DNA of 36,619 bases from Arsenophonus sp052174535 (lineage in GTDB: Bacteria; Pseudomonadota; Gammaproteobacteria; Enterobacterales; Enterobacteriaceae), in assembly GCA_052174535.1 (NCBI GenBank), contig JBQMRQ010000060.1, positions 1-36,619 on the forward strand, written 5' to 3'. A program made the position numbers and the translations under genes. Positions 9,400 through 19,067 of this stretch are shown here, in pieces. The notes under the pieces are model-generated. The model was given only the letters and a program-made list of their open reading frames with translations, ran no database searches and was not told where the DNA came from. Every line of letters begins with the position of its first letter. Within the stretch, counting starts at the first letter, position 1.

Positions 9400-11560
9400 C
9401 AAATCTGCTAATGACCATCTATTTTTTAGTTTTAAGAAGCTGTTTTCTTTTATTTTGATGCTCAACGATAATAAAAATTTTAATTATAATCTTACAGGAT
9501 GGAAATTAAAAACAATTGCTACAATTAATAATTTTAAATTCTACTAAACAATTGTAAATTATATCAAAAAATAACTTGATTTAACTAAATTATTTAACCT
9601 ATATTAAAACCTCAGCTACATTATTATAAAAACAAATGCCAAAATTATTACCAAATCTGGTGTAGATGCTTATGTTATGTCGTCCAGCGCTGACACTTCA
9701 TGAATCTGTTCTTCCATCCTTAAATTGAGATATTTTTATCACCAGGATCAAAGTAGGTTAAATTCCCTTAGCCTGGTTCCAGCCATTTAGGAAAAAGAGA
9801 ACAGCTTAAATAGCATTGAAATAGTTCCCTTTCTTAATGCATAGTGCTTCACGCATTAGTTTTGTAGGCTCATCTCACAAAAGTTGATTTAATCGGATTC
9901 GTCATTATTATTGACCCTAGTACGATAACAAAAAGACGATAGAATGTCAGCCATTCTTCTTGATTATTCTGCAGCTTCTTCATCGCTGTAAAATATATAC
10001 TTCGCTAAAAATTTTACTAATAAAACATTAAGCTTTATTAGCAGTATTAGGCCTTTCTGATAGCCAAATTTTCTGCAGATCAAGGTTTCTAACTTTTAGT
10101 TACATGCTTTTTGAAAGTGGAATCGCTAGCACATCAGCTATTTTATGCATCCAACAACATTGATAATTTGCGTCCAAAAATATCTTTAACCATTACATTC
10201 AAAAATTAAGCGATACCTTCCCCGCGTAATAAGTATAGGAAATACAGTTAAACTCTGTGCTTACAAAAAATTAAGAAGTTGAGCCACGTTTACTTCTGAC
10301 TCTCGATAAGCATCTTTTATTAGGACTATCTCCTTACGTCCATGCTCAGTGCTACCGATAATGAGCACCAGGAAAAGAGGGGGGGTAAGCTTACCTGATA
10401 GAACGATTTTTTATCCGTATGAAATAAACGTAGCGTATATCGCTTAAATAACCAATCTATCATTGCTTATGCTCTTAAAACCATTGCTCTGTCAGTCTGT
10501 TGATTGGTACTAACAGAGAGAACTTGTACTTTTTCACCAAGAAACAGCTCAAGGCTTCAAAAATCACCAATGGGGGGAAAGAGGATTTTGTAGGTACAAA
10601 AGCCATAATAGCAACTATTTGCTAATTTTACACGCTTTAAATAAGGGGAACAGCAAGGAGTTTTAGAAATATATTCAGTTTCCACTGTGATCTTCTCCCT
10701 TTTTTAATCTTAGGCAAGGTTAATCTCAACATTTACTAATAGAAGTCTATATGATTCGCTATAGCAAATAACTGTTACGGATTACGGGTTGTTGCGCGTC
10801 GACAAAACGGCGTTCAGCATGTTAAGAAGTATGGCTTCGAGTACTGTTTCAACAGCGCTATTTATCAGCTTCCTAGTAGAATTACAGATGAGTTCATGGA
10901 ATGGATAAGGGGTAATATCTAGTTTTGCAGATACCTGTAGGGTAGACTTTTCATGGCATATCATCTCTCTGTTGTTGAAATTATCCACAAAATTAATGAG
11001 CAAAATACACTAGGCCACCCCCCCCATATCCAAAACTCCACTCAGTAGAAATAAGCGACATAATTTAATGCTAATACGACATTTATTCCTGTATCTGTGA
11101 GAAATAAAGCAAACATTATAATAACAGCTATAATCTAGCTAAAGTAATTGCTTTATCACCATGTTTTTATAAAATTGGTAAGTTTTGCAAAAAATTACCA
11201 ATGTTATAAATTTAGATTCCTAAAATAGGACGATTATTGAATAAGCAACCACAATAAGCAACCACAATAGTATAATTAACCGTATCACCAATAATTGCAG
11301 CAATAACTATTAACTACTATTAAATAAACATGAAGATCATTATCTTCAGTGCCGTTAATGTTCCTCCTAAAATAAATAATAGTGAATGACCCCACAGAAA
11401 AAAGGCGTAATAATTAATCTAATTTCATGAAATTCTATTAAAAATAGAATGGGGGCATATAGCCAAGTACCATACTAAACAACCAACTTAGCTAAATGAA
11501 GATCGATGTGTATAATAAAATTAATAATAAATGTTATAAACTCTATAAAAATTCAATGAT
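9400..11560 (-). pseudogene. dedA: dedA pseudogene split by IS256
   Basis: DedA proteins are polytopic inner-membrane transporters of lipid carriers; dedA normally lies between accD and truA, as here. The N-terminal part (about 11560 to 11046) reads FIIHIDLHLAKLVV, YGTWLYAPILFLIEF, HSLLFILGGTLTALK, AAIIGDTVNYTI and KHGDKAITLARL. These match E. coli DedA FILHIDVHLAELV, YGVWVYAILFLILF, GDSLLFVAGALASLE, AAIVGDAVNYTI and KHGGKTIILARF. The C-terminal part (about 9640 to 9400) holds NLKLLIVAIVF, matching NLKLLIVGIIV. Between them is a reversed IS256 copy, and the segment after LARF is gone. Frameshifts and stops occur in both halves. Confidence 0.88.
9648..11045 (-). mobile_element. IS256-family element inserted in dedA
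   Basis: A nearly full-length, reversed copy of about 1.4 kb. Its 3' end carries AAATCTGGTGTA near 9653, the terminal repeat seen in the other copies; its 5' end is near 11045. Minus-strand pieces include the N-terminal block at 10782-11003 (VDNFNNREMICHEKSTLQVS, then FHELICNSTRKLINSAVETV), still open for 73 codons, and LIIGSTEHGRKEI near 10350, matching the family's LLIIIGSTEDGKKEL. The rest is broken by stops. Flanking sequence on both sides is dedA. Confidence 0.88.
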
Positions 11561-11608
11561 TAATAACTTTAGCGTTATGTAATTAAATGCAAAATTAAAT
11601 TTATCATT

Positions 11609-12418
11609 CTAGTAAAAAAATGCTCCTACGGTTGCTTTAGGTAACTTATACTTTGCTGGATAGTCCACAGCAACTAAATAGAGCCCTTCTGCTTTTGCAG
11701 TTGCCGCTGCTTTTGTTCTATCTTTAAATTCTAAAAGCTCTGCTATCCAACTAATATCCTGATTACCACACCCTACTGCAAATAAACTACCAACAATGTT
11801 GCGTATCATATGATGAACAAAGGCATTAGCTTTAATATCAACCACAATATAGTCATCATAACGGTTGACATTAATATGCTTTATATTACGCCAAGCTGAT
11901 TTAGATCGACACTGAACAGATCTAAATGAAGTAAAATCCTGTTCTCCAATCAATACCTGAGCGGCAAGATGCATTTTTCTCTCATCTAATGGCGCATGAT
12001 AGTGCGTTACGCCTGTAGATAATATCGCAGGTCGAAATCGATGATTAAAAATAATATAATGATATTGACGAGCGGTAGCGCAAAAACGAGCATGAAAATC
12101 TGGCTCAACAATTTTGCACCACTGTACTGCAATATCTGATGGTAAATAACTATTAACTCCCATCGTCCAGGCTGAATCTTTACGTAAGACCGATGTTTCA
12201 AAATGAATCACTTGACCAGTGGCATGTACACCTGCATCAGTACGTCCGGCACAATAAATATTGACATACTCATTTGCAACTTTTGATATCGCAAACTCCA
12301 AACAAGCTTGAATACTTTTTACCTGTGGTTGACGCTGCCAACCATAATAATGACTACCATTATACTTAATCCCTAAAGCGATTTTAGTCATCAACAAAGA
12401 AGATTGTTTCTTCAACAT
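11609..12418 (-). CDS. truA: TruA, tRNA pseudouridine(38-40) synthase
   Basis: Converts U38, U39 and U40 of the tRNA anticodon arm to pseudouridine. 269 residues against 270 in E. coli. The catalytic aspartate is D61 in CAGRTDAGVHATGQV; the family's KIALGIxYxGxxYYGWQRQ lies at residues 12-30, DFHARFCATARQYHYIIFNHR near 105, DFTSFRSVQC near 161 and NAFVHHMIRNIVGSL near 203. The E. coli protein has about 10 residues before KIALG and this one 11, so the chosen ATG is reasonable. It is flanked by two ruined genes, dedA and usg, so it must rely on its own or a read-through promoter; none is obvious. Confidence 0.96.
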   Translation of the reverse strand: MLKKQSSLLMTKIALGIKYNGSHYYGWQRQPQVKSIQACLEFAISKVANEYVNIYCAGRTDAGVHATGQVIHFETSVLRKDSAWTMGVNSYLPSDIAVQWCKIVEPDFHARFCATARQYHYIIFNHRFRPAILSTGVTHYHAPLDERKMHLAAQVLIGEQDFTSFRSVQCRSKSAWRNIKHINVNRYDDYIVVDIKANAFVHHMIRNIVGSLFAVGCGNQDISWIAELLEFKDRTKAAATAKAEGLYLVAVDYPAKYKLPKATVGAFFY

Positions 12419-13985
12419 TAATAATATTGCTCCTACACTAATCGCTCCAAAATTTCTATTAACATTTGAGTACCGCTAAATCAGATATTATTGGTAATCG
12501 ACTCAAACTATAATATTCAGGTGAACTATAATCATTACACTTACAACTTAATACTTAATTAACTACTGTCTGAATATCTATTATTTGAATTAAAATCATC
12601 TTCGCAAACTTACTAAACATCATTAAATTTAACAATTTCTTTCCAAGACGTATTAGAGGTTCATTGAACGTAACGTTTCCAAATAAACCACTTGTGCATA
12701 ATCATAAAAACAGGTGCTTGCAAATATAATTAACAATAATAATAACCTATCTTTTTTAAAATTTTATGTACTTAACTAACTAAACTGCGCTTTTGCGAAC
12801 AAGATCCTTTTCATCATCACTTAATAATGGTAAGCAATTAAATGCTAGCTATCACTATACTAAAAGATAGCATGGTTTTTTGAATAATTTAGATTTAACT
12901 TTGAACTAATATTTTATAGACTGCAATGGAATTTTATACCATCTTATACTGATTATAGTAATTACTGATTATACAGTTAAACATGTCTATGCAGAGTAAT
13001 TTCAAACTCTTGAACAAAATTAAAGGGCTAGCTTTGTAGCCCATCCTTCTATATACTGATTAAATCGCTTGACCATACTATTCGTTTGAGAATACTTGGT
13101 GGGATAAAATCGGTGTTCTATATCAAGCTCTGTATACAAAAGGTTAAATTCCTGTTTTTGATAGCTAAACTTTTTTACAGATAAAAAAGCGATCTATAAA
13201 TTTTTTTCTATTACCTATAAGTATCTGATGAATGTTCATAGAACGTGTTCGATTAAGATCACGTAAGAAGTACCAATTCTCAGCCGAGAGCTTGGCCTTA
13301 TAAAAATAGATAAATCCATAGAGTAGCACAATATATATATGAAAAGGTAATGTCGTGAAATTCTCTTTCATATCTTAGAAAGATATTTCATATTTACGTG
13401 CAGATAAGCACGTGCCTAGCTTTTAAATGCTTTATGCTTTGCCTTCTATCGAAGCTCACTCCCTGTTTTATTTTACGTAACTTCTTATTTCTTGGTCTGC
13501 ATAAATAGCAATAAAATCCAGATCAAGATTCTGCCAAGATTCAAGAATTCGGATATGATTTTACCAGAAAATTAGCGAGAAAGAAAACTTTTTTGTAGGA
13601 AATAATTTCGACCTATTAAGAGGAAGAAACATCGTCGGAAAGAGTGGGAATATAGCTGTGATCATCAAGGTCATCCCGTTTTTGCAATTTAGCAACGGTA
13701 AGTTCGAATATACTATAAAGGTTAGGTTTAGAAAAAATGTACTCAGATTTTTACTTATTTAAAGAGTAGCACTGATTTTAGGTATTAAAGTTACCTGCTT
13801 ATTAAACATCATCACGATATTTTTCTTCAACTATATCTATTAATAAGTCATCTTGCATGAATATGACTGTACGTCCAGGATCTATATAATAATTCTGGAT
13901 CAAATAAATAAACTTAATATAGCCTGCCTGACCGAAAGGCACCAACTTGCACCTAATAGTGCAAGATTGCAATCTTCTGTTATAT
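12419..13985 (-). pseudogene. usg: usg (semialdehyde-dehydrogenase paralogue) pseudogene split by IS481
   Basis: usg encodes a paralogue of aspartate-semialdehyde dehydrogenase of unclear role and normally sits between pdxB and truA. The start region is near 13985-13900, where TEDCNLALLGAS corresponds to SEGWNIAVLGAT; the start codon now reads ATA. The C-terminal part (12850-12419) reads FNCLPLLSDDEKDLVRKS, KILKKIG, QAPVFYDYAQVVYLETLRS, NDYSSPEYYSL and TQMLIEILERLV. These match E. coli FNMLPLLPDSEGSVREE, KILQDEG, QAPVFYGHAQMVNFEALRP, NDYGMPEQVQFWS and ALMAVKTAEKLV. An IS481 copy lies between, and roughly residues 30-190 are missing. It ends just before truA, the ancestral arrangement. Confidence 0.85.
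12850..13862 (-). mobile_element. IS481-family remnant inserted in usg
   Basis: Reversed copy of about 1.0 kb. Minus-strand pieces: FLRDLNRTRSMNIHQILIGN then KKFIDRFF within a frame open at 13165-13371, corresponding to FLRDLxRACPxxIHQVLTDNGKEFTDRFF, with the catalytic aspartate of TDN replaced by glycine. Then come LYTELDIEHRFYP and MVKRFNQYIE near 13110-13050 (family LCAELGIEHRLTP...MVERFNGRIE), and LHRHV*LYN near 12990. The N-terminal part near 13700-13830 is the mirror of 15595-15735. The element cannot be active. Confidence 0.87.
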
Positions 13986-14014
13986 TATTTTCTCTAATCT
14001 TATTAACATTTCAA

Positions 14015-15145
14015 TTAAATTAATTTAGTATTGAAACCTAGTATTTTTAGTGTATTAGCAGCATCGCTATTATCACACTTCACCCTAAGAGATGACCATT
14101 CACGGCGCTCTGGATAATTTTTACGAAAATAATCAAACTGGCCATCAAGATGAGCAATTTTTCTTAATGCTGCATCGTCACGACGTACATCATAAACTAA
14201 ATGCACTAAACGTTTTAAACTAGTTTGCGTTAATTCACCGATAAAGGTAATTTCATTAAACTCTGCAATAGTCAATAAATCAGATAATTTAATTTGTTGT
14301 AATTGGCCTAAAAACTGGCTAAATGCGGCAAAAATTTGACTAGTACCACGTGCTTTACCTTCTAGTGAATAACCAGCAATATGTGGTGTACCAATATTAA
14401 CTTTGGCTAATAAAGGTAGAGAAATATGTGGTTCATGTTGCCAAACATCTAATATAACATCGATTTTTTTACCAGCTTTTAAATTTTTTAATAATGCCTG
14501 ATTATCAATAACTGCTCCGCGGCTAGTATTTAGCAAAATGCGTCCATCCGGCATAGCAGAAAGCAATTCCTCATTTAATAAATGATAAGATGAATACCGG
14601 CCAGATTTATTTAATGGCGTATGAAAAGTTAAAATATCCGCCTGATTAATTAATTCTTCCAATGGCAAAAATTGCTCACTATTATTAGTAGCCTCTTCAC
14701 GAGGAGGATCACAAAGTAACGTATTCACCCCCCAAGCCTTCAAACATGCATTAAGTCGACTTCCAACATTACCAACCCCTACAATACCGACTGTTTTTTC
14801 TCGCAAATCAAAACAATCACGTTCAGCCAGTAATAAAAAAGAAGAAAAAACATATTCTACCACCGCAATCGCATTACAACCCGGTGCAGAAGAAAAAGCG
14901 ATGCCTGCTTGAGATAACCATTGCCTATCAACATGATCAAATCCAGCTGTCGCAGTTCCAACAAATTTTACCTTACTCTCTTTAAGTAACGCTTCATCAA
15001 CTTGAGTAACAGAACGCACCATTAAAGCATCTGCTGTTGCTAGATGTGACGACGAAATTGAACGCCCAGAAACTGCCTTTACTTCACCAAGTGTTTCAAA
15101 TAATTGAATTGCATAAGGCATATTTTCGTCAACTAATATTTTCAC
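14015..15145 (-). CDS. pdxB: PdxB, erythronate-4-phosphate dehydrogenase
   Basis: Oxidises 4-phosphoerythronate to 2-oxo-3-hydroxy-4-phosphobutanoate, the second step of the DXP-dependent route to pyridoxal 5'-phosphate. 376 residues against 378 in E. coli. NAD-binding GVGNVG at 123-128; catalytic R209 (NTSRGAVIDN), E238 (WQHEPH) and H255 (GTPHIAGYS) are all kept; the C-terminal dimerisation domain ends normally. Start MKILVDENMPYA matches the family. It is the last intact gene of the ancestral cluster and is flanked by two IS481 remnants in opposite orientation. It keeps full integrity amid decay, which suggests vitamin B6 synthesis is still needed; other pdx genes are not in the window. A hairpin lies 41 bases upstream. 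Confidence 0.97.
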   Translation of the reverse strand: MKILVDENMPYAIQLFETLGEVKAVSGRSISSSHLATADALMVRSVTQVDEALLKESKVKFVGTATAGFDHVDRQWLSQAGIAFSSAPGCNAIAVVEYVFSSFLLLAERDCFDLREKTVGIVGVGNVGSRLNACLKAWGVNTLLCDPPREEATNNSEQFLPLEELINQADILTFHTPLNKSGRYSSYHLLNEELLSAMPDGRILLNTSRGAVIDNQALLKNLKAGKKIDVILDVWQHEPHISLPLLAKVNIGTPHIAGYSLEGKARGTSQIFAAFSQFLGQLQQIKLSDLLTIAEFNEITFIGELTQTSLKRLVHLVYDVRRDDAALRKIAHLDGQFDYFRKNYPERREWSSLRVKCDNSDAANTLKILGFNTKLI

Positions 15146-15185
15146 TTATCTAATACCCAGTAATATTTATCAATATTAACTCATC

Positions 15186-15214
15186 GTTTTCTATTTTTCT
15201 ATAAAATAGAAAAC
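15186..15214. promoter_or_regulatory. Perfect 12-base inverted repeat upstream of pdxB
   Basis: GTTTTCTATTTT and AAAATAGAAAAC face each other around a 5-base loop, ending 41 bases before the pdxB start on the minus strand. It could be a leader hairpin, an operator or a terminator for something lost. An AT-rich context makes chance repeats common, but 12 perfect pairs are unusual here. Confidence 0.45.
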
Positions 15215-15590
15215 AACTATTTTTCCATATTAATAAAATTCAATGAAGAAGTATATCCAGATTAAAAGCTACCTGATGGATATTATTATCTTAATTATAA
15301 TTTTATTATAGAATCTAAAAACGTAATTGCTTTCATTACTTACTAAATGATATTCCTAGCTCATTCTATTAACAGCATAACAAGTTATGTTTCGAGGTAT
15401 ATTATATATACGTTCTTACCTCAAGTAGGTTAAAGCGGTATTAGCCGCTAAATTTTGTTATAATTAAGGTAAAATAAGTACTAAAAATTTATCTTTACTT
15501 CTTGGTCTCCAATCATTATATAAATCCTCGTCACACAGCCATATTTATAGCAAGAACAGCTATTTAAAGATTATACGTTTAGGTAAATTA
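15215..15590. other. Spacer between pdxB and IS481 copy D, no gene seen
   Basis: I see no alignable gene or fossil on either strand. The regular neighbours of pdxB in E. coli (flk, fabB) were looked for by eye and not found. The boundary of ancestral gene order therefore lies here, and a rearrangement through the adjacent IS481 is a plausible cause. Confidence 0.5.
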
Positions 15591-18545
15591 TCATGATGAT
15601 GAGGATCCATTGCAGGTAACAACTATAATACTTAAAATTAGTACTACTCTTTAAATAAGTAAAAAATTTACATACATTTTTTCTAAACCTAACCTTTATA
15701 GTATATTCGAACTTATCATTGTTAAAAGATAAAAATGAGATAATATTGATTATTAACAGCCACATCCCCCGTTATTTACTAACAGCGCCGTCACCCACTC
15801 AATAAGTTGTAGTCGTTTTCCTACAAAAAATGTTTTTTATTTTGGCAATATCTGCTGACAGTCAGTCGTATATGAGTTCTTCAACTCTGTTATTATAGAT
15901 CTTAACTGGATCTCTATTTACACAGGTAGAAAGGGGAATTTTATATAAAATGAGCCAGGAAAATCCTATCCTGAAAACCGAATTATAAAGCATTTAAAAG
16001 CTATGAACTTAGGTTATTTTCATATAGAAGTTAATATGTCTTCCACAAATGCTACACAAAAATTCATGATGTTATTTTTATTATAAAAAAAATCATACAG
16101 CACTCGATTGGTTTTTATCTATCTTTATACGGTCAAGACTGCGACCAATACTCAACACTTTTTATACATGATATTAACCAAATATATTCCCTGAATATCT
16201 ATCAGGTACTTATAGATAATGTCAAAGAATTTACAGACCATCTTTTGATCTGTAAAATATCTAGCTCCTAGAAAACAAGCGATTTGACTATCACATACAA
16301 AGCTTAGCATAGAACACCGATTAGCCTCAAATTCATCCTAAAATAAATAATATTATCAAGCGATTTAATCGGTGTATGGAAGATAAGATGAAAAACTAAC
16401 ATTTTAATGCTAATCAAGAGCTCTATCTTTAGGAAATTACCTCTCTCTTTAAAAAATAGACCAAAACAATTCTTTATTGCTAAAAGAAGATAGGAATCAA
16501 TTTACTAGGTTAATGTAAGTAAATTTTATTGGAGTATCTGATATTTTGACATAATGCATTAATTTTAGTGATATTAATTCTATATTTTATCTTAAATAAA
16601 CATTATTTTCAATTTTATACATTCTTTCTGAGAACAATTCCATATCGCTTACTTACCAGAGGATGAGCGTCGGTAAAGTAGCCTGTTTCCACACAAAATG
16701 TATTTGTACAGATCTATTTGTAGGAATTCTCTTTAATTAGGGTAGCGAACTGTAATTTTTATAAATCATTTCAAGCGTCTTATACATCTTCGGTAATAGC
16801 ATGACTCATTTACCTTTCGAGAAGAAAACATAGTAATGCATCATCTTGACATTCCTTTCGGAATATAACTAATATAGCGCCTGATTATCTCTTCTTGCAT
16901 CAAGGTTTATTGATGGTACTGCAGTCCGATGCTCGTAATAATTATGTACAAGCACTCTCCACCCCCTCATTAATGCAGTAATTTTTATATTGATACTGTA
17001 GTCATTTAAGGGGATATCGTAAGAGATATTTCACACTATCCTAGTTTCTTTTGTTTTTTAGAGAAGTGTATTTTCAGTGTAACGCCTCTCTATACTGTGT
17101 CTTCAAATAACGCAACACCACCCACTCTATTCCTCCTGTGGCGAATATGTGCACAAGAACAGTAAGACACTGAGATTTATCAGATCATAGTTTGTAACAC
17201 ATCAGGCCGGATGATAGCGCCTTACCAGATTTCTTAGACTGGTTTTTATTAAAAACAGCCTTTCATCATACAACATATTTAATATTCAGACACCTCAGGC
17301 GAGGGAGGTATGAATATGTAGATTTTGATTGAGTTGTAGAGAACAAATATACGAAAGGATAGAAGATATCAATTTCTAATATCATGTTTTCTATCTACTT
17401 CAGGATAAGTGTGAGTCGAGATCAAAATAGAGCGTTAAGTCGCTCATCCTAATTATTGTTAAAAAGGCAAAAGAGGGAAGATAGTGAAAATAATGTGTTG
17501 TAAGTTATAATTGAGCAAAATATGAACCTGTTTTCTAACCAGTACTCAGTAGGTTTGAGATCACATGAACTGCAGTTTTCACTTACAACTTTGAAAAACA
17601 TGAGTAGGAATATTTAGGAGAGGCACAGCAATAGCGTTCTGTCAATCCTTTATGACAGAAGTGCTGCAAGATAAGTTATCGCTTCATAACTAGACGGGAC
17701 TATTAATTAATACTTTCACCGTGTTTTAAGTAAGTTATTCCATACGTCATCAATAATGAAAACAGTTTAGTTGGAGATGGAATATACATCTAGACAATTA
17801 CCTTCTAAGGTTTCTCTAAAAAAATAGAAATCGTCATCTTATAAGGATTTGTCAAATCTATCGGCCCAATTATCTTTTGTATTTTTCCAAGAAACGAAAG
17901 ATAGGAGAGCTATTTCTAGTTTCATAAATAATCAATTCATCAGCAACCATACTTTATAGTATCCCCCTTCTTAATACAGTTATACCCACTGTAATTAGAT
18001 TTACCTTAGCTGTTTACTCAAAAACCTTAGATAATTATGATTAGAGAGAATAATACGTGCGTGTTGAAAAAATTGGGAGCTAAGTCATATATATTTCTGT
18101 ATGATCTTTTTTGTAGTGTCATAAAAAATTAAGTCGGTCTATCATCATTAATTTGCAAGGGAAATTATAAAGCGATTCGTATAAATAGGCATGTTATAAC
18201 ACGTTAAGTCGCGTATTATATTCCTAATTTATTTAGTTTATGCTTTATAGTAATTTATCTAATTCATCTGGATAAATTTCTAAAAAATTAACATATTCCA
18301 GAATATAAACAGTACTCAGATTATAAACTTCCTAGAAGCACTTATAGCTAGCTGCGCCACTCACATAGTATAGTTTTAGCAGGTTCTATCATTTTTTATC
18401 GATATCTTTTACTATATAATCAGGAATTATCCCAATTAGTATTGGGTAGTAAAACTTCATTGCAGTCTATAAAATAAGTTTTAAATTAATGTGAATTATT
18501 CAATAACTATACTATCTCTTTCAGGAAACAATATTTAGTGGGAGG
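15590..18545 (+). mobile_element. IS481-family remnant D, interrupted by IS91
   Basis: Plus-strand copy in two pieces. The 5' piece (15590-16436) covers the N-terminal helix-turn-helix part, the central domain and reaches FNANQEL (family FNSGQELE). The 3' piece (18387-18545) resumes with ATCGATATCTTTTACTATAT (RYLLLYNQELSQ), and LGSKTSLQSIK, matching RYVWLYNQQLPQSxLGSKTPLQAMK. A reversed IS91 of about 1.95 kb lies between. Both pieces carry stops and frameshifts. Bases 15673-15715 are the exact reverse complement of 13699-13741 in the usg copy. Confidence 0.87.
16437..18382 (-). mobile_element. IS91-family element inserted in IS481 copy D
   Basis: Reversed relative of the IS91 at 28588-30592. 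The two can be aligned at both ends and in the middle, for example around 17150-17290 against 29700-29850. The transposase (HUH, two-tyrosine type with zinc-binding N-terminus) is destroyed by stops. After its 5' end, read on the minus strand, the host sequence shows GAAC where intact IS481 copies have CAAG; the other side continues with host sequence without duplication. That is how IS91 elements insert: next to a GAAC/CAAG tetranucleotide and without target duplication. Confidence 0.8.
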
Positions 18546-19067
18546 TAAATAGGTTTCTTGAATAGATGAATATTTTTATTAATCAGCCAAAATATTGGCT
18601 AAGAAAATATTTTTGCACTCTTTGGTTGGATTATTTCGTGCATATAAAATCTAATTAAATGGTATAAAATAGGTGTTTGACAAACTTAATATAAGGTTTT
18701 TATAAAAAATGACTGAGCGCCTGAAGAAATATCTCTAAAGTATTAGACTTAACATTTTTATTGTAAGTAGCATATTTAACATATCGTTACCGCTTTAAAT
18801 CCAGATATAAAATTTTATCAGAGCCATATAATATGGCTTAATAATTAAGATCTGTAATATTTAATCACTTTAATTAATGAAATAAAGTTATGGTGTATAA
18901 TTTATACTTAGTATTATCTAACAATTCATTTTTATAAAAAACTATGGATTCTAACTTAAGAATTAAGATTAAAGTATACGTTTATTTTTTCATCACAGTA
19001 ATCCTAATAGAAATAGGAGGTAATCTATTATATTATAGATATATAATAAATCAGATAAGAATTATTA
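18546..19067. other. Unexplained spacer, no gene recognised
   Basis: No convincing homology on either strand. It contains short hairpins (AGCCAAAATATTGGCT at 18582-18597; AGCCATA-TAA-TATGGCT near 18820-18838) and a sigma70-like pair TTGACA at about 18678 with TTATAA 17 bases on. The latter is followed by ATG at about 18709 that opens only nine codons. This could be the rest of a gene once upstream of pspF, but I cannot identify it; the missing N-terminal half of pspF is not here. Confidence 0.4.

Noticed and set aside
12007..12201. 64-codon minus-strand frame inside truA
   Set aside because: Alternate-frame shadow of an intact gene with no features of its own.
15571..15765. 64-codon minus-strand frame near the start of IS481 copy D
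   Set aside because: It is antisense to the IS481 transposase. Its apparent conservation with 13690-13830 is explained by the inverted IS481 copy in usg.
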